30,247 nucleotides of DNA from JAOUEE01 sp051011595 (GCA_051011595.1 JBPCTQ010000371.1:1-30247); one strand, 5' to 3'; positions 15,045 to 23,799 are shown, numbered from the stretch's first letter. The notes: generated by a model from the letters alone, not told the origin. Translations and numbers: made by a program.

Positions 15045-18000
15045 ATGCGCCACAAGCTCCTGATCGTTCTCGTCGCCGCCATGCTGGTGGCCACCATCAC
15101 CTCGCCAGTCGGAGCCCAGGGCCCATCGGGAGCGACACCACCACCGCCGCTACCCACGGGCGAAGGTCTCCATACCCTCTTCACCCCCGATTTCGACGTC
15201 CGGGGTGGGTTCGAGCAGCTGTTCGTCACCGAAGCCGAGCCCGGTGATCCGGTGCGTCTGTTCCGGTGGCGTCTCCGGCGCGGCGCATGGCGGCTCGACC
15301 TGGTCGAGTTGGCGACGGTCGACGACCTCGGCAGCGCCCAATTCCGGGAGCTCGATCCGGGCTACTACCTGGTCACCACCGGCGGACGTATCCATTGGGC
15401 CGAGCGGGTGCGAGTCGCCGAGAACTCGACCCCACCACAATCCTTCTACGACAACCAGGAGCTGGCCGAAGGATTCCAGTACATCGAGACCCGCGACGGC
15501 ACCACCCTGTCGGCCTACGTGGTGCTGCCCGGCCCCATCGAAGACGGGCCCTATCCCACGGTCGTCGAATACAGCGGTTACGACCCGTCGAACCCGGTGG
15601 GCGGACTGGGCAGTCTGGGCGGCGGTATCGATCCCACGCCGTTCTGCGGCGAGCTACCGATCCTGTGCAAGGCACCAGCCCAACCCTCGTCCCTGCTGGC
15701 CGGGCTGTTCGGGTATGCCGTGGTGGGCGTCAACATCCGGGGCACCGGCTGTTCAGGTGGCGCCTACGACTTCTTCGAGGAAATGCAGGTGCTCGACGGC
15801 TACGACGTGGTGGAAGCAGTCGGCGCCCAGAGCTGGGTCAAGGACAACCAGGTCGGCATGGTCGGCCTCTCCTATCCGGGCATCTCCCAGCTGTTCGTGG
15901 CCCGATCCCAACCACCCAGCCTGGGCGCCATCGCGCCGCTGAGTGTCTACGCCGACACCGCCACCGGCATCTTGGCCCCCGGCGGGCTGTTGAACACCGG
16001 GTTCGCCACGTCGTGGGCCGACAACCTGGGCAACAATGCCCGACCGTACGGCCCGGCGTGGGTGAACGAGGTCATCGACGACGGCGACACCGAGTGTGAC
16101 CGGAACCAGCAGCTGCGCCTGCAGAACATCGATGCCACCGAGAAGGCTCGGGCCAATCCGTTCTACACCAACAAGGTGGCCGGTCCCCTCGACATTCGGG
16201 AGTGGGTGGGCGACATCGACGTCCCCGTCTTCTTGGCCTCCGGTTTCGGCGACGAGCAGACCGGTCCGAGCTTCGGCGACCTGCTCGATCGGTTCGACTC
16301 CTCTCCGTCGGTGCGGGCGATCATCTACAACGGACTCCATGCCGATGGCTTCTCGCCGCAGGTGTTGCGGGAGTGGGCCGCCTTCCTCGACATCTACATC
16401 GCCGAGGAGGTGCCGTCGTTCCCGCCCGCCCTGCAGTTCCTCACCCCGATCTTCACCGATGCGGTGTTCGGTGGTCAGGTACCACTGCCGCCGGATCGTT
16501 GGACCGATGTCACCACCCACGCCCAGGCTCAGGCCCGATGGGAGTCAGAGGACGAGATACGAATCCTGTTCGAGAACGGCGCCGGCGGCGCAGCCGGCCT
16601 GCCCACTGCGGCATGGGAACACACCACCAACGAGTGGCCGCCGACCAATACCGAGGTGATGCGCTACTGGTTCGGCGCCGACGGGTCGCTGGCCGACCAA
16701 GCCGAGGATCCGGCCGGCACCGGTGTCCCCTTCCACCCCAATCCAGCCGTCAGCCAGACCAATTTCCATGTCGGCGGCAACATCTGGGGACCGAACCCGG
16801 ACTTCGACTGGGTCCCCCAACCCGCAGGGCAGAACGCCCGGTTCCAGTCGCCACCACTCACCAACGACATCGTCCTGGCCGGTACCGCCAGCGTCGACCT
16901 GTGGCTGCGCACCGACGCCACCGACGCCGAGCTGGAGACGGTACTCACCGAGGTTCGCCCCGACGGGCAGGAGTTGCGCGTGCAGAGCGGCGTGCTCCAG
17001 GCCAGCTATCGCCACGTCAACCGGCGGCAATCGACCGCGCTCCAGCCAGTGCAGTACGGGCGCGAACGCACCCACCGCCCACTGGTACCCGGCGAATGGA
17101 CCGAGGTTCGGGTGCAGATTCCGGCCTTCGCCCATGCCTTCCGGGCCGGGTCGTCGATCCGGGTCACCATCAACACACCGGGCGGCGACCACGTCCGTTG
17201 GGAGTTCGAGCTCGACGGACCGGGGGCCGAGGCCACCCACGTCATCGGCACCGGCGTCGACCACCCATCGTCGATTGCGCTCCCGTTGGTGTCGGGACTC
17301 CAGCCATCCACGCCATTGCCGCCGTGTGGCTCCTTGCGAGGCCAACCCTGCCGCCCGGCACCTCCCATCGACCAACTGGTGGTGTCGGAGAACTGCCCGG
17401 CCGGGTGCAGTACGACACCACCCGACACCGTGCACACCGAACGCCCCGCGTCGGTGGTTTTCCCGACCGACTACGACCCGGCTCGGGAGTACCCGTTGGT
17501 GGTGATGCTCCACGGTTTCACCATGTGGGGCGATCTGATGGGTCAGTACATGGGGGCCTACCCCCAGGTCGACCAACGCGACTTCATCATGGTGCTGCCC
17601 GACGGCACCCCCAACGCCCAGGGTCAGCGGTTCTGGAACAGCGGCGCGGGCTGTTGTGGCGGCGGGGTCGACGACGTCAGCTACGTCACCGAACTGATCG
17701 AAGACACCAAGTCCACCTACAACATCGATCCCGACCGGGTCTACCTCTGGGGCTACTCCAACGGCGGTTTCATGGCCCTCACCATGGCGTGTAAGGCATC
17801 CGAGCACATCACCGCGATTGCGTCGCTGGCCGGATCGAGTTTCGGTGACCCGGCTCGCTGCGAACCGCGCACCGAACCGGTGAGCGTGCTCCAGATCCAC
17901 GGCGACAACGACCAGACCGTCAGCTACCCGGGCACCGTGTTCCCGGGTGCAGTCGAGATCCACGAGCGCCATGCCGATTTCCTCGGGTGTCGATCCCGGG

Positions 18001-18194
18001 TGGGCGTCGGCGACGACCTCGATCTGGTGGCCAACGAACCGGGCAACGAAACGGCAGTGCAGTTCCGCGATCGGCGCTGCGCGGGATCGACCTCAGCCGA
18101 GTTGTGGACGATGCAGGGAGTTGGCCACATCCCCAACTTCTCGTCGAACTTCGCCCCGGCCGTCCTCGACTGGCTGCTGGCCCAGCGACGTTGA
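15045..18194 (+). CDS. Secreted double hydrolase: CocE/NonD (S15) domain fused to LpqC/PHB-depolymerase-like esterase
   Basis: The product has 1049 residues. MRHKLLIVLVAAMLVATITS followed by PVGAQ is a Sec signal peptide. Residues about 130-540 are a CocE/NonD (X-Pro dipeptidyl-peptidase S15) hydrolase with VGVNIRGTGCSGG and the nucleophile in GLSYPG (Ser276). Residues about 555-740 are the jelly-roll PepX_C domain (LAGTASVDLWLRTDATDAEL). The C-terminal part (about 790-1049) is a second alpha/beta hydrolase of the LpqC/feruloyl-esterase/PHB-depolymerase type: LVVMLHGFTMWGD, SGAGCCGGGVDD, GYSNGG (Ser905), HGDNDQTV and GVGHIPNF. Both carry nucleophile motifs, giving two active sites in one exported protein. 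ATG 15045 is chosen because the signal peptide begins there; the upstream 34 codons overlap the cyclase gene. Confidence 0.9.
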   Translation: MRHKLLIVLVAAMLVATITSPVGAQGPSGATPPPPLPTGEGLHTLFTPDFDVRGGFEQLFVTEAEPGDPVRLFRWRLRRGAWRLDLVELATVDDLGSAQFRELDPGYYLVTTGGRIHWAERVRVAENSTPPQSFYDNQELAEGFQYIETRDGTTLSAYVVLPGPIEDGPYPTVVEYSGYDPSNPVGGLGSLGGGIDPTPFCGELPILCKAPAQPSSLLAGLFGYAVVGVNIRGTGCSGGAYDFFEEMQVLDGYDVVEAVGAQSWVKDNQVGMVGLSYPGISQLFVARSQPPSLGAIAPLSVYADTATGILAPGGLLNTGFATSWADNLGNNARPYGPAWVNEVIDDGDTECDRNQQLRLQNIDATEKARANPFYTNKVAGPLDIREWVGDIDVPVFLASGFGDEQTGPSFGDLLDRFDSSPSVRAIIYNGLHADGFSPQVLREWAAFLDIYIAEEVPSFPPALQFLTPIFTDAVFGGQVPLPPDRWTDVTTHAQAQARWESEDEIRILFENGAGGAAGLPTAAWEHTTNEWPPTNTEVMRYWFGADGSLADQAEDPAGTGVPFHPNPAVSQTNFHVGGNIWGPNPDFDWVPQPAGQNARFQSPPLTNDIVLAGTASVDLWLRTDATDAELETVLTEVRPDGQELRVQSGVLQASYRHVNRRQSTALQPVQYGRERTHRPLVPGEWTEVRVQIPAFAHAFRAGSSIRVTINTPGGDHVRWEFELDGPGAEATHVIGTGVDHPSSIALPLVSGLQPSTPLPPCGSLRGQPCRPAPPIDQLVVSENCPAGCSTTPPDTVHTERPASVVFPTDYDPAREYPLVVMLHGFTMWGDLMGQYMGAYPQVDQRDFIMVLPDGTPNAQGQRFWNSGAGCCGGGVDDVSYVTELIEDTKSTYNIDPDRVYLWGYSNGGFMALTMACKASEHITAIASLAGSSFGDPARCEPRTEPVSVLQIHGDNDQTVSYPGTVFPGAVEIHERHADFLGCRSRVGVGDDLDLVANEPGNETAVQFRDRRCAGSTSAELWTMQGVGHIPNFSSNFAPAVLDWLLAQRR

Positions 18195-18199
18195 GCGCG

Positions 18200-18448
18200 T
18201 CAGTCCCGGGTGAACAGCTGCACCACACCCAGGACCAGGAAGGCACCAAAAGCCGAACCCAGTAGACCGGCGGCCGCGAAGTCGAGGCCGTCACCGCCGA
18301 CCAGGTTGCCGAGCGTGCCTCCCACCAACGATCCCAGTAGGCCGAGGGCGATGGTACCGGCACACCCCAGTCGCTTGGATCCGGGTACGAACAACCGGGC
18401 CAGGCCACCCGCAAGGAATCCGACGAACACCCACGTGAGCAGACCCAT
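18200..18448 (-). CDS. GlsB/YeaQ/YmgE-type small membrane stress protein
   Basis: This is an 82-residue protein with three Gly-rich hydrophobic helices: MGLLTWVFVGFLAGGLARLFVP, GCAGTIALGLLGSLVGGTLGNLV and FAAAGLLGSAFGAFLVLGVVQLF. The pattern G-x-x-x-G-x-x-A-R-x-x-x-P and the G-x-x-G-S-x-x-G-G repeat define the transglycosylase-associated/GlsB family, linked to envelope stress in other bacteria. It is the last gene of a minus-strand array, 12 bp after the 150-residue gene. It converges on the secreted hydrolase with a 5-bp gap. Confidence 0.93.
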   Translation of the reverse strand: MGLLTWVFVGFLAGGLARLFVPGSKRLGCAGTIALGLLGSLVGGTLGNLVGGDGLDFAAAGLLGSAFGAFLVLGVVQLFTRD

Positions 18449-18460
18449 CGGTGTCGCCGG

Positions 18461-18913
18461 TCAGCCGCCGCCGATGTCGACCTTGTAGGCCTCGTACACC
18501 AAATCGGCGCCTTGCTGGCGATGACGGCTCATGGCGGCCAGGGTCTCCATGACACTGGCTCGGACGACGCCGGGCTCGAGTTCGGCGGCCACCAGTTCGA
18601 TGGAGCCGTCGACCTGGGTGGCCAGCGCCGGGTGCTCGGCCTCGATGCGGCGGATCTGATTGGCCAGCCGCGGCGACTCGGCCAACAACTCGGCCAGCAG
18701 ACCGTCGGTGCCCTCGACCTCGTCGACGTGTTGTTCGAGAGCCAGCCGCAGGCCGAGCAGGCGCACCTCGAGCTGGCTGTGCCAGGTCGGCTCACCCACC
18801 GGAGACGACAGCGCCACCTCTACCTCGCCGATGGCCTCCAACATTGCGTAGCGGCGCTTCCGGGCGCCACGGAGGGCGTCGCCCTCCTGCTCACCGGGTT
18901 CGAATGTGTCCAT
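18461..18913 (-). CDS. Small helical protein of unknown function next to the sensor kinase
   Basis: This is a 150-residue cytosolic protein predicted to be almost all alpha-helical. It has heptad-like stretches (LEVRLLGLRLALEQHVDEVEG, LLAELLAESPRLANQIRRIEAEHPAL, SIELVAAELEP, ASVMETLAAMSRHRQQGADLVYEAYKVDIGGG), which suggests a four-helix bundle. Several His and Glu residues (H58, H85, H136 region) recall metal-binding bundles, but hemerythrin spacing is not met. ATG 18913 is preceded by AAGGGAAG at a good distance; the frame is open a further 31 codons. Its place after the histidine kinase (132-bp gap) and before GlsB suggests a role in the same stress response. Confidence 0.85.
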   Translation of the reverse strand: MDTFEPGEQEGDALRGARKRRYAMLEAIGEVEVALSSPVGEPTWHSQLEVRLLGLRLALEQHVDEVEGTDGLLAELLAESPRLANQIRRIEAEHPALATQVDGSIELVAAELEPGVVRASVMETLAAMSRHRQQGADLVYEAYKVDIGGG

Positions 18914-19045
18914 GGGTCTTCCCTTCACGAGTCGTGAACGTTCCCCACGGTCGCGCCAGGGGAAGGTGATGGATCCCCGTTGACCCGCAGGTGGCCATTG
19001 TCCCATGCGGGGCAGCAGGAGAACAATCGACTACCCACACGGCGA

Positions 19046-20926
19046 TCACGTCGGGATCCGCCAGTGCAGCGTGGTGCCATCGCCGTCGGTGCTGTCGAGC
19101 ACCAGCTCGCCGCCCAGATCTTCGGCTCGGCTGGCCATGTTGCGCAGCCCGAAGCCACGGCGGCTGTCGGGAGCAATGCCATCGCCGTCGTCGGTGATCG
19201 TCAGCACGGTCTCGTCACCGACATCGAGCTCGATCGACACGACGCCGGCGTGGGCGTGACGAGCAATGTTGGCCAGCGCCTCGGTGATGGTGGCCAACAA
19301 CGCTTCGCGTCGGGCCGGCGACAGCAACTCGGTGTCGCCGCTGATCAACACCGTGGGAGCCGCACCGGCCCGATCGAGATGCTGATCGGCCAGACGCCGG
19401 ACGGCCACCCCGAGGTCATCAGTGGGTCGGACGAGCTGGAAGATCGACTGCCGGATGACGGCAATGGTCTCGTCGAGCTCGGTGATGGTGTCGAGGGAGC
19501 GACTGGCGAGCAGGTCGGGCACGTCGATGGCCGACTGCAGACGCATCCCGGCGGCGAACAGCCGCTGGATGACCAGATCGTGCAGGTCGCGGGCGATCCG
19601 GCTGCGGTCTTCGGCCACCACCAGACGGGTCTGATCGGTCCGGGCCCGGCTCAGGTCGACCGCAATGCCGGCTTCGGCGGCCAGCAACACGATGCTGCGG
19701 ACCTCGTCGGCCGACAGCAGCTCGCGTTCGGCCGACCGGGCGACAACCAGTACACCCTCAACCTGGTTCTGGCGGATGATCGGGGCGGCCACCGCCTCAC
19801 CCATCGTCGCAACCGACTCGGCCAGACCGTCCCATGCCACCGCCTCGTCGCTGAGCGAGAGGGTTCGCTGAAAGGCGTGTTCGTGGATGGCCGCACCGGC
19901 CAACGTGTCCTGGAGGGGAACCTTACGAGACAGCCCGATCAGGGGATCGCCGGTGTCGAACGTCGCCGTGAAGTCGACCAGGTCGGTGGTGGACGGCAGG
20001 CTCACCAGCGCCAGGTCGGCGCCGGCGAGCTGTTGGGCACGGAGACAGACCTGTTCGAACACCTCCATGAGCGGACGTTGATCGATCAGGGCCAGGCGAA
20101 TCCGACTGAGTGCATCGAGGAGCGCTTCACGGCGGTCACGCTCGACTTCGGCCTGGTGGCGTTCGGTGACATCGCGGGCAATGGCCACCAACACGTCGCC
20201 CGGCCGTTCGAGCACGATGTCGACCGGAACCTCGGAGCCGCCCTTGCGCCGATGCACCGTCTCGAAGGCCACCCGCTGTTGGGTGCCCTCGACCAAGGGT
20301 TGGATCAGCCGACGGAACTCCTGCGCCGTGAAACGGGGTTTGATGTCGAGGGGTGTCATCCCGTCGAGGAGCTCTTCGCGGGAATACCCGGTCTGGCTCA
20401 CCCCGCCGTCGTTGACCCAGCTGAACGTGAGGTCGTCGGGGTCGAACATGAACACCCCGTCGTGCACGGCGTCGAGCGTGCCCGCCACCCGACGAGCCGC
20501 GGCCTGCGTGGCCAGCCGATCGGTGAGGTCGCGCATACACGCCATCACGTAGCGTTGCCCGTCGATGTCCACCGAGCTGAGCGAGATCTCGACCGGCATG
20601 GTGGTGCCGTCGGCTCGCTGGGCCTGCAGATCGACGGCCCGCTCCCCCATGAGACGAGGGGTGGGATCGGCTTGATAGGCCAGCCGATGAGCCTGGTGCC
20701 GCGATCGGAATCGATCGGGCACGAAACACTCCACCGACTGACCCACCATGTCGTCGGCGGCGAAGAGCCGGGCGGCGCCGTCGTTGGCGAAGACGATCTG
20801 CCCCGCCGGGTCGACGACCAACACCGCGTCGACCGTGGCGCCCAGCATCGGGATGGCGGCGCGGGTGATGTCGAAGGACGAGGCCAGGTGCTCCATCAGC
20901 CCATCATCACCCGCATCGGCCGCCAC
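19046..20926 (-). CDS. PAS-PAS-GAF sensor histidine kinase, NarL/DevS type
   Basis: The product is 626 residues from GTG 20926 (616 from ATG 20896, which has a better upstream GATGGG). Domains: PAS1 (about 22-140), PAS2 (145-265), GAF (285-430), HisKA_3 dimerisation/phosphoacceptor (440-510) and HATPase_c (535-625; ITEALANIARHAHA, DDGDGI and GFGLRNMASRAEDLGG). The phosphoacceptor is His449 in IARDLHDLVIQRLFAAGMRLQ, close to the DevS/DosT family. PAS1 has VPDRFRSRH with His77 aligning by eye with the FixL heme ligand; the GAF domain lacks the DosS heme-His context. No membrane segment is seen, so it is probably a cytosolic sensor. It begins 1 bp after the response regulator stop, so translation is probably coupled. 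Confidence 0.94.
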   Translation of the reverse strand: MAADAGDDGLMEHLASSFDITRAAIPMLGATVDAVLVVDPAGQIVFANDGAARLFAADDMVGQSVECFVPDRFRSRHQAHRLAYQADPTPRLMGERAVDLQAQRADGTTMPVEISLSSVDIDGQRYVMACMRDLTDRLATQAAARRVAGTLDAVHDGVFMFDPDDLTFSWVNDGGVSQTGYSREELLDGMTPLDIKPRFTAQEFRRLIQPLVEGTQQRVAFETVHRRKGGSEVPVDIVLERPGDVLVAIARDVTERHQAEVERDRREALLDALSRIRLALIDQRPLMEVFEQVCLRAQQLAGADLALVSLPSTTDLVDFTATFDTGDPLIGLSRKVPLQDTLAGAAIHEHAFQRTLSLSDEAVAWDGLAESVATMGEAVAAPIIRQNQVEGVLVVARSAERELLSADEVRSIVLLAAEAGIAVDLSRARTDQTRLVVAEDRSRIARDLHDLVIQRLFAAGMRLQSAIDVPDLLASRSLDTITELDETIAVIRQSIFQLVRPTDDLGVAVRRLADQHLDRAGAAPTVLISGDTELLSPARREALLATITEALANIARHAHAGVVSIELDVGDETVLTITDDGDGIAPDSRRGFGLRNMASRAEDLGGELVLDSTDGDGTTLHWRIPT

Positions 20927-20927
20927 G

Positions 20928-21593
20928 TCAGATGTAGTGCTGTCGTTTGCGTTCGTCGATACGGGCCGCCAGCGCGGCCGCTTCGGTACGGCGGGCCATG
21001 CCCAGCTTGGCCAAGACGCCGGTGACGTAGTTCTTCACCGTCTTCTCGGCCAGGTACAGCTCTTCGCCGATCTCCCGGTTGGACAACCCGGCTCCGATCA
21101 GCTCGAACACCCGCCGTTCCTGATCGGTCAGCTCGGCCAGCGGGCCCACTTCGTCGCGAGCCAGCCGCTGCATCGCCATGCGGGTGGATGCGGCATCGAG
21201 GAGCTGGGCACCGCGGGCCACCTTGCGCATCGACTCGATCAGTTCGTTGCCGCGGATCTGTTTGAGCACAAAACCGGCCGCTCCGGCCAGGGCGGCATCG
21301 ATGATGGCCTGATCGTCGTCGAACGACGTGAGGATCAAACAGGCCACGTCGGGATGTTCGGAGCGGATCTCGCGGCACACGGCGATGCCGTTTCCTTCTC
21401 CGAGCCGCACGTCGAGCACGGCGATGTCGGGTTCGCACTGGGCCACCACGGCCAAGGCCTCGGCTGGTGTTCCGGCTTCCCCCACCACCTCCATGTCGGG
21501 CTGGGCATTGACCATCTCGGCCACTCCCCGCCGCACGATCTCGTGATCGTCGAGCAGGAACACCTCGATGGTGTCGGTCTTGTCGTCGGCCAT
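20928..21593 (-). CDS. DevR/DosR-like response regulator (NarL/LuxR family)
   Basis: The product has 221 residues. The receiver domain starts IEVFLLDDHEIVRRGV, with the acidic pair near 15-16, phosphoacceptor Asp61 in PDIAVLDVRLGEGNG, Ser/Thr in LILTSFDD and Lys in GFVLKQIRG. The C-terminal LuxR-type helix-turn-helix reads ELTDQERRVFELIGAGLSNREIGEELYLAEKTVKNYVTGVLAKLGMARRTEAA, nearly the M. tuberculosis DosR pattern, including the EKTVKNYV recognition helix whose Lys and Asn contact DNA in DosR. ATG 21593 is taken since MADDKTD leads directly into the receiver; the frame is open 8 codons further. It is cotranscribed with the kinase below and follows the APH/AAA kinase gene by 65 bp. Confidence 0.95.
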   Translation of the reverse strand: MADDKTDTIEVFLLDDHEIVRRGVAEMVNAQPDMEVVGEAGTPAEALAVVAQCEPDIAVLDVRLGEGNGIAVCREIRSEHPDVACLILTSFDDDQAIIDAALAGAAGFVLKQIRGNELIESMRKVARGAQLLDAASTRMAMQRLARDEVGPLAELTDQERRVFELIGAGLSNREIGEELYLAEKTVKNYVTGVLAKLGMARRTEAAALAARIDERKRQHYI

Positions 21594-21641
21594 TGGCTGG
21601 TCATCCCCCGTCTGCACGTGGTCGGGTCACACCGACCGGAG

Positions 21642-21649
21642 TCGGTCCC
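21642..21649. promoter_or_regulatory. Possible DosR-like half-site upstream of the response regulator
   Basis: On the minus strand GGGACCGA matches the left half of the palindrome at 29711-29730, but the right half is not conserved. It lies 49-56 bp before ATG 21593. A separate ACCGAC-N4-GTCGGT inverted repeat overlaps it. This is weak evidence for an internal promoter or autoregulation. Confidence 0.25.
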
Positions 21650-21658
21650 TCATGGTTA

Positions 21659-23194
21659 TCACCCGATCTCAGACCGTTCGGACCGCACCACAGCCCGAAT
21701 CCGTACCCCGTGGCCACACACACCCTCGATGGCCCGGTCGATGGTGTGGCCCGGTGGGGCCGAGGTGTCGAGATCGATGGCGGTGGGCCACTCATCGTGG
21801 GTCTCACTCAGGTGATCGACCACCGCAGGTGTGGCGTCGGAGGGGTCGGCGCCATGGGCCAGCCGGCGAGCCACCCGCTCGCGGGCCACTGATCGGTCGA
21901 GCAGACACTGCACGGCAACCAGGTCGACCCCGTGGTCGCGGGCCACCTGGTGGGCCTGTTCACGGTGGTCGGCGCTGTTCCAGGACGCGTCGAGGATGAC
22001 CGACCGTCCCTGCTCGAGCAACGACGAGGCATGGTCGAGCAACGTCCGGTAGACCTCGTCGGTGATCTCGGGGGTGTAGATCCCCGCTTCGGGTGCCTCG
22101 ATCGGATGGTCGAGGTGGTCGACCCCCGTGATGTCCTTACGCAGCTCGTCGGAGTCGAGCAGCGACCAGCCGGTGCGATCGGCGATGCCCCGCGCCACCG
22201 TCGACTTCCCCACACCCGGGCCACCACCCACGAGCACCAGTCGGATGCGCGCCCGGTCGAGGTGATGGGCCGCCAGCTCGTGATACAGACGAGCAGCCAC
22301 TGCGGCCCGACCGACACCCTGGCGGTAGCGCATGCACTCGATCTTGGCTCGTACATGGGCCCGGTAGGCCACGTAGAAGTGAGCCAACGACGGTGGATGG
22401 TGTTCGTTGGTGAACTCGCTGTACCAGGCCATCAGGCGCCGGGCCGCTTCGGCGCCGGCCAGGCGATGGACGTCCATCACCAGGAAGGCGATGTCGGCCA
22501 ACACATCGCTGACGCGCAGCTCCTCGTCGAAGGCCAGGCAATCGATGATGCGAGGCCCGTCGTCGAGGCAGAAGATGTCGTCGGCGGTCAGGTCGCCGTG
22601 GCCGTCGCGGACGTGGCCGTCGGTGATGCGCTGCTCGAACAGCTCGGCACTGGTATCGAGGTAGCTGCGGGCCATGTGAGCGACGGCTGCGAACTCGGCC
22701 GGATCGATCACCTCACCCACAAATTCTTCGAGGTCGCTGAAGCTCGACTCCCAGTGGGCACGAACCGAGTCGGCCGTCGCCATTGAGGCGGCCGCTCCCG
22801 TTCGTGGATCGAGGCCACTGTGAAAGGCGGCGATCCGGCGGGTGACGGCCCGCAGATCGTCCTCGAAACCGGCGGTGGTCACCCGCAGGCTCAGCCGTCG
22901 ATCCTGGGGCAGCCGACGCATCACGATCATGCGGTCGACCACCTCCCCCTGCTCGACCACGTCGGCGTGGCCGAGGTACACATCGGCCGCCAACCGGCGG
23001 TTGAGTTCGATCTCTTGATCGACGGCGGCCAATCGGGACTCCACCGACCGGTGATCCAGGAAGGCCGTGGCCACCGGTTTCAGCAGCTTGTAGGCCCGGT
23101 CGCCGGCCAACAGCACGGTGGAGATGTGGGTCTCCACCGCCGCGGTGGGCCCCACCGCGGGCTGGTCCGGCGCCGCGGTTTCAGACGTCTCCAT
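21659..23194 (-). CDS. APH-like/AAA zeta-type kinase fusion, Rv2004c-like
   Basis: The product has 511 residues. Residues about 20-310 are an aminoglycoside-phosphotransferase-like kinase domain: LLAGDRAYKLLKPV (Lys36/Lys39), Brenner motif HGDLTADDI (His199, Asp201; usual Asn replaced by Asp) and IIDCLAFDE. Residues about 315-511 are a P-loop kinase domain with Walker A GGPGVGKS (324-331), LLDSDELRKDI and ILDASWNSADHR. This double-kinase architecture is that of M. tuberculosis Rv2004c, a DosR-regulon member of unknown substrate. ATG 23194 is chosen because acidic Thr/Ser-rich MET... leads into the domain; 14 more codons are open. It is first gene of the kinase-RR-HK array, with a DosR-like box about 42 bp upstream. 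Confidence 0.93.
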   Translation of the reverse strand: METSETAAPDQPAVGPTAAVETHISTVLLAGDRAYKLLKPVATAFLDHRSVESRLAAVDQEIELNRRLAADVYLGHADVVEQGEVVDRMIVMRRLPQDRRLSLRVTTAGFEDDLRAVTRRIAAFHSGLDPRTGAAASMATADSVRAHWESSFSDLEEFVGEVIDPAEFAAVAHMARSYLDTSAELFEQRITDGHVRDGHGDLTADDIFCLDDGPRIIDCLAFDEELRVSDVLADIAFLVMDVHRLAGAEAARRLMAWYSEFTNEHHPPSLAHFYVAYRAHVRAKIECMRYRQGVGRAAVAARLYHELAAHHLDRARIRLVLVGGGPGVGKSTVARGIADRTGWSLLDSDELRKDITGVDHLDHPIEAPEAGIYTPEITDEVYRTLLDHASSLLEQGRSVILDASWNSADHREQAHQVARDHGVDLVAVQCLLDRSVARERVARRLAHGADPSDATPAVVDHLSETHDEWPTAIDLDTSAPPGHTIDRAIEGVCGHGVRIRAVVRSERSEIG

Positions 23195-23226
23195 GGGCCG
23201 ACGATGGCACCGGGGGTTGCCGATCC

Positions 23227-23246
23227 GTAGGGCCAAAGGTCCCTGG
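23227..23246. promoter_or_regulatory. DosR-like palindrome A (kinase/PNPOx divergent gap)
   Basis: The core GGGCCAAAGGTCCC at 23230-23243 matches the published DosR core GGGACTWWAGTCCC at 11 of 14 positions by my count. Its centre is about 42 bp before the APH/AAA kinase start (minus) and about 125 bp before the PNPOx start (plus). It could therefore control the array encoding the two-component system itself. Confidence 0.6.
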
Positions 23247-23361
23247 CGGCCTTGGCCGACCGAACCCGTATGGTTGAGTCACCCGACCAACGACGCCGGC
23301 ATCGACACACGGACCGGCCCCGACGCCGACGGTTGCGTCCACCTGACCAAGGAGGCCAGCA

Positions 23362-23799
23362 ATGGCAGACGAATCAGCATGGAACACCGACCGCACCGGC
23401 ATCGAGGTGTTGAGCTTCGACGAATGCCGGGAAATGCTGGCCACCACCTACATCGGGCGAGTGGCGTTCCAGTCGGCGGGCGACATCGACATCCTGCCGG
23501 TCAACTACGTGATGGTGGGCCACCTCATCACCATTCGCACCACCCTGGGTGAGAAGCTCGAGGCCGCGGTGATGAGCCAACCCATCTCCTTCGAGATCGA
23601 CAACTACGACCTGGCCTCGCGCACCGGATGGAGTGTGCTGGCCAAAGGCACCGGCCGCGAAGCGCCGGCCGACGACATCGCCCGACTCGAGGACACCGGT
23701 CTCGAACCCTGGGCCGGGGCCGAGACCCGCGATCGGTGGATCCAGATCGTGCCCCATGAGCTCACCGGCCGACGGATCCGCTACAACCCCGACGAGTAG
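23362..23799 (+). CDS. Pyridoxamine 5'-phosphate oxidase-family flavoprotein
   Basis: This is a 145-residue split-barrel PNPOx-like protein. It has the family order: helix SFDECREMLATTYIGRVAFQ, strand DIDILPVNYVMVGHLITIRTTLGEKL, strand PISFEIDNYDLASRTGWSVLAKGTGREA and terminal WIQIVPHELTGRRIRYN. The LPVNYVM plus WSVLxxG pattern marks actinobacterial nitroreductase/PPOX-like proteins that bind FMN or F420; several related genes belong to the mycobacterial DosR regulon. ATG 23362 has AAGGAGG 7 bp upstream. It is divergent from the kinase array and shares box A with it. The substrate is unknown. Confidence 0.93.
   Translation: MADESAWNTDRTGIEVLSFDECREMLATTYIGRVAFQSAGDIDILPVNYVMVGHLITIRTTLGEKLEAAVMSQPISFEIDNYDLASRTGWSVLAKGTGREAPADDIARLEDTGLEPWAGAETRDRWIQIVPHELTGRRIRYNPDE

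Noticed and set aside
18926..18936. CACGA-g-TCGTG palindrome before the 150-residue gene
   Set aside because: It is short, appears once in the region examined, and overlaps the leader close to the ribosome site; there is no second copy to support an operator.
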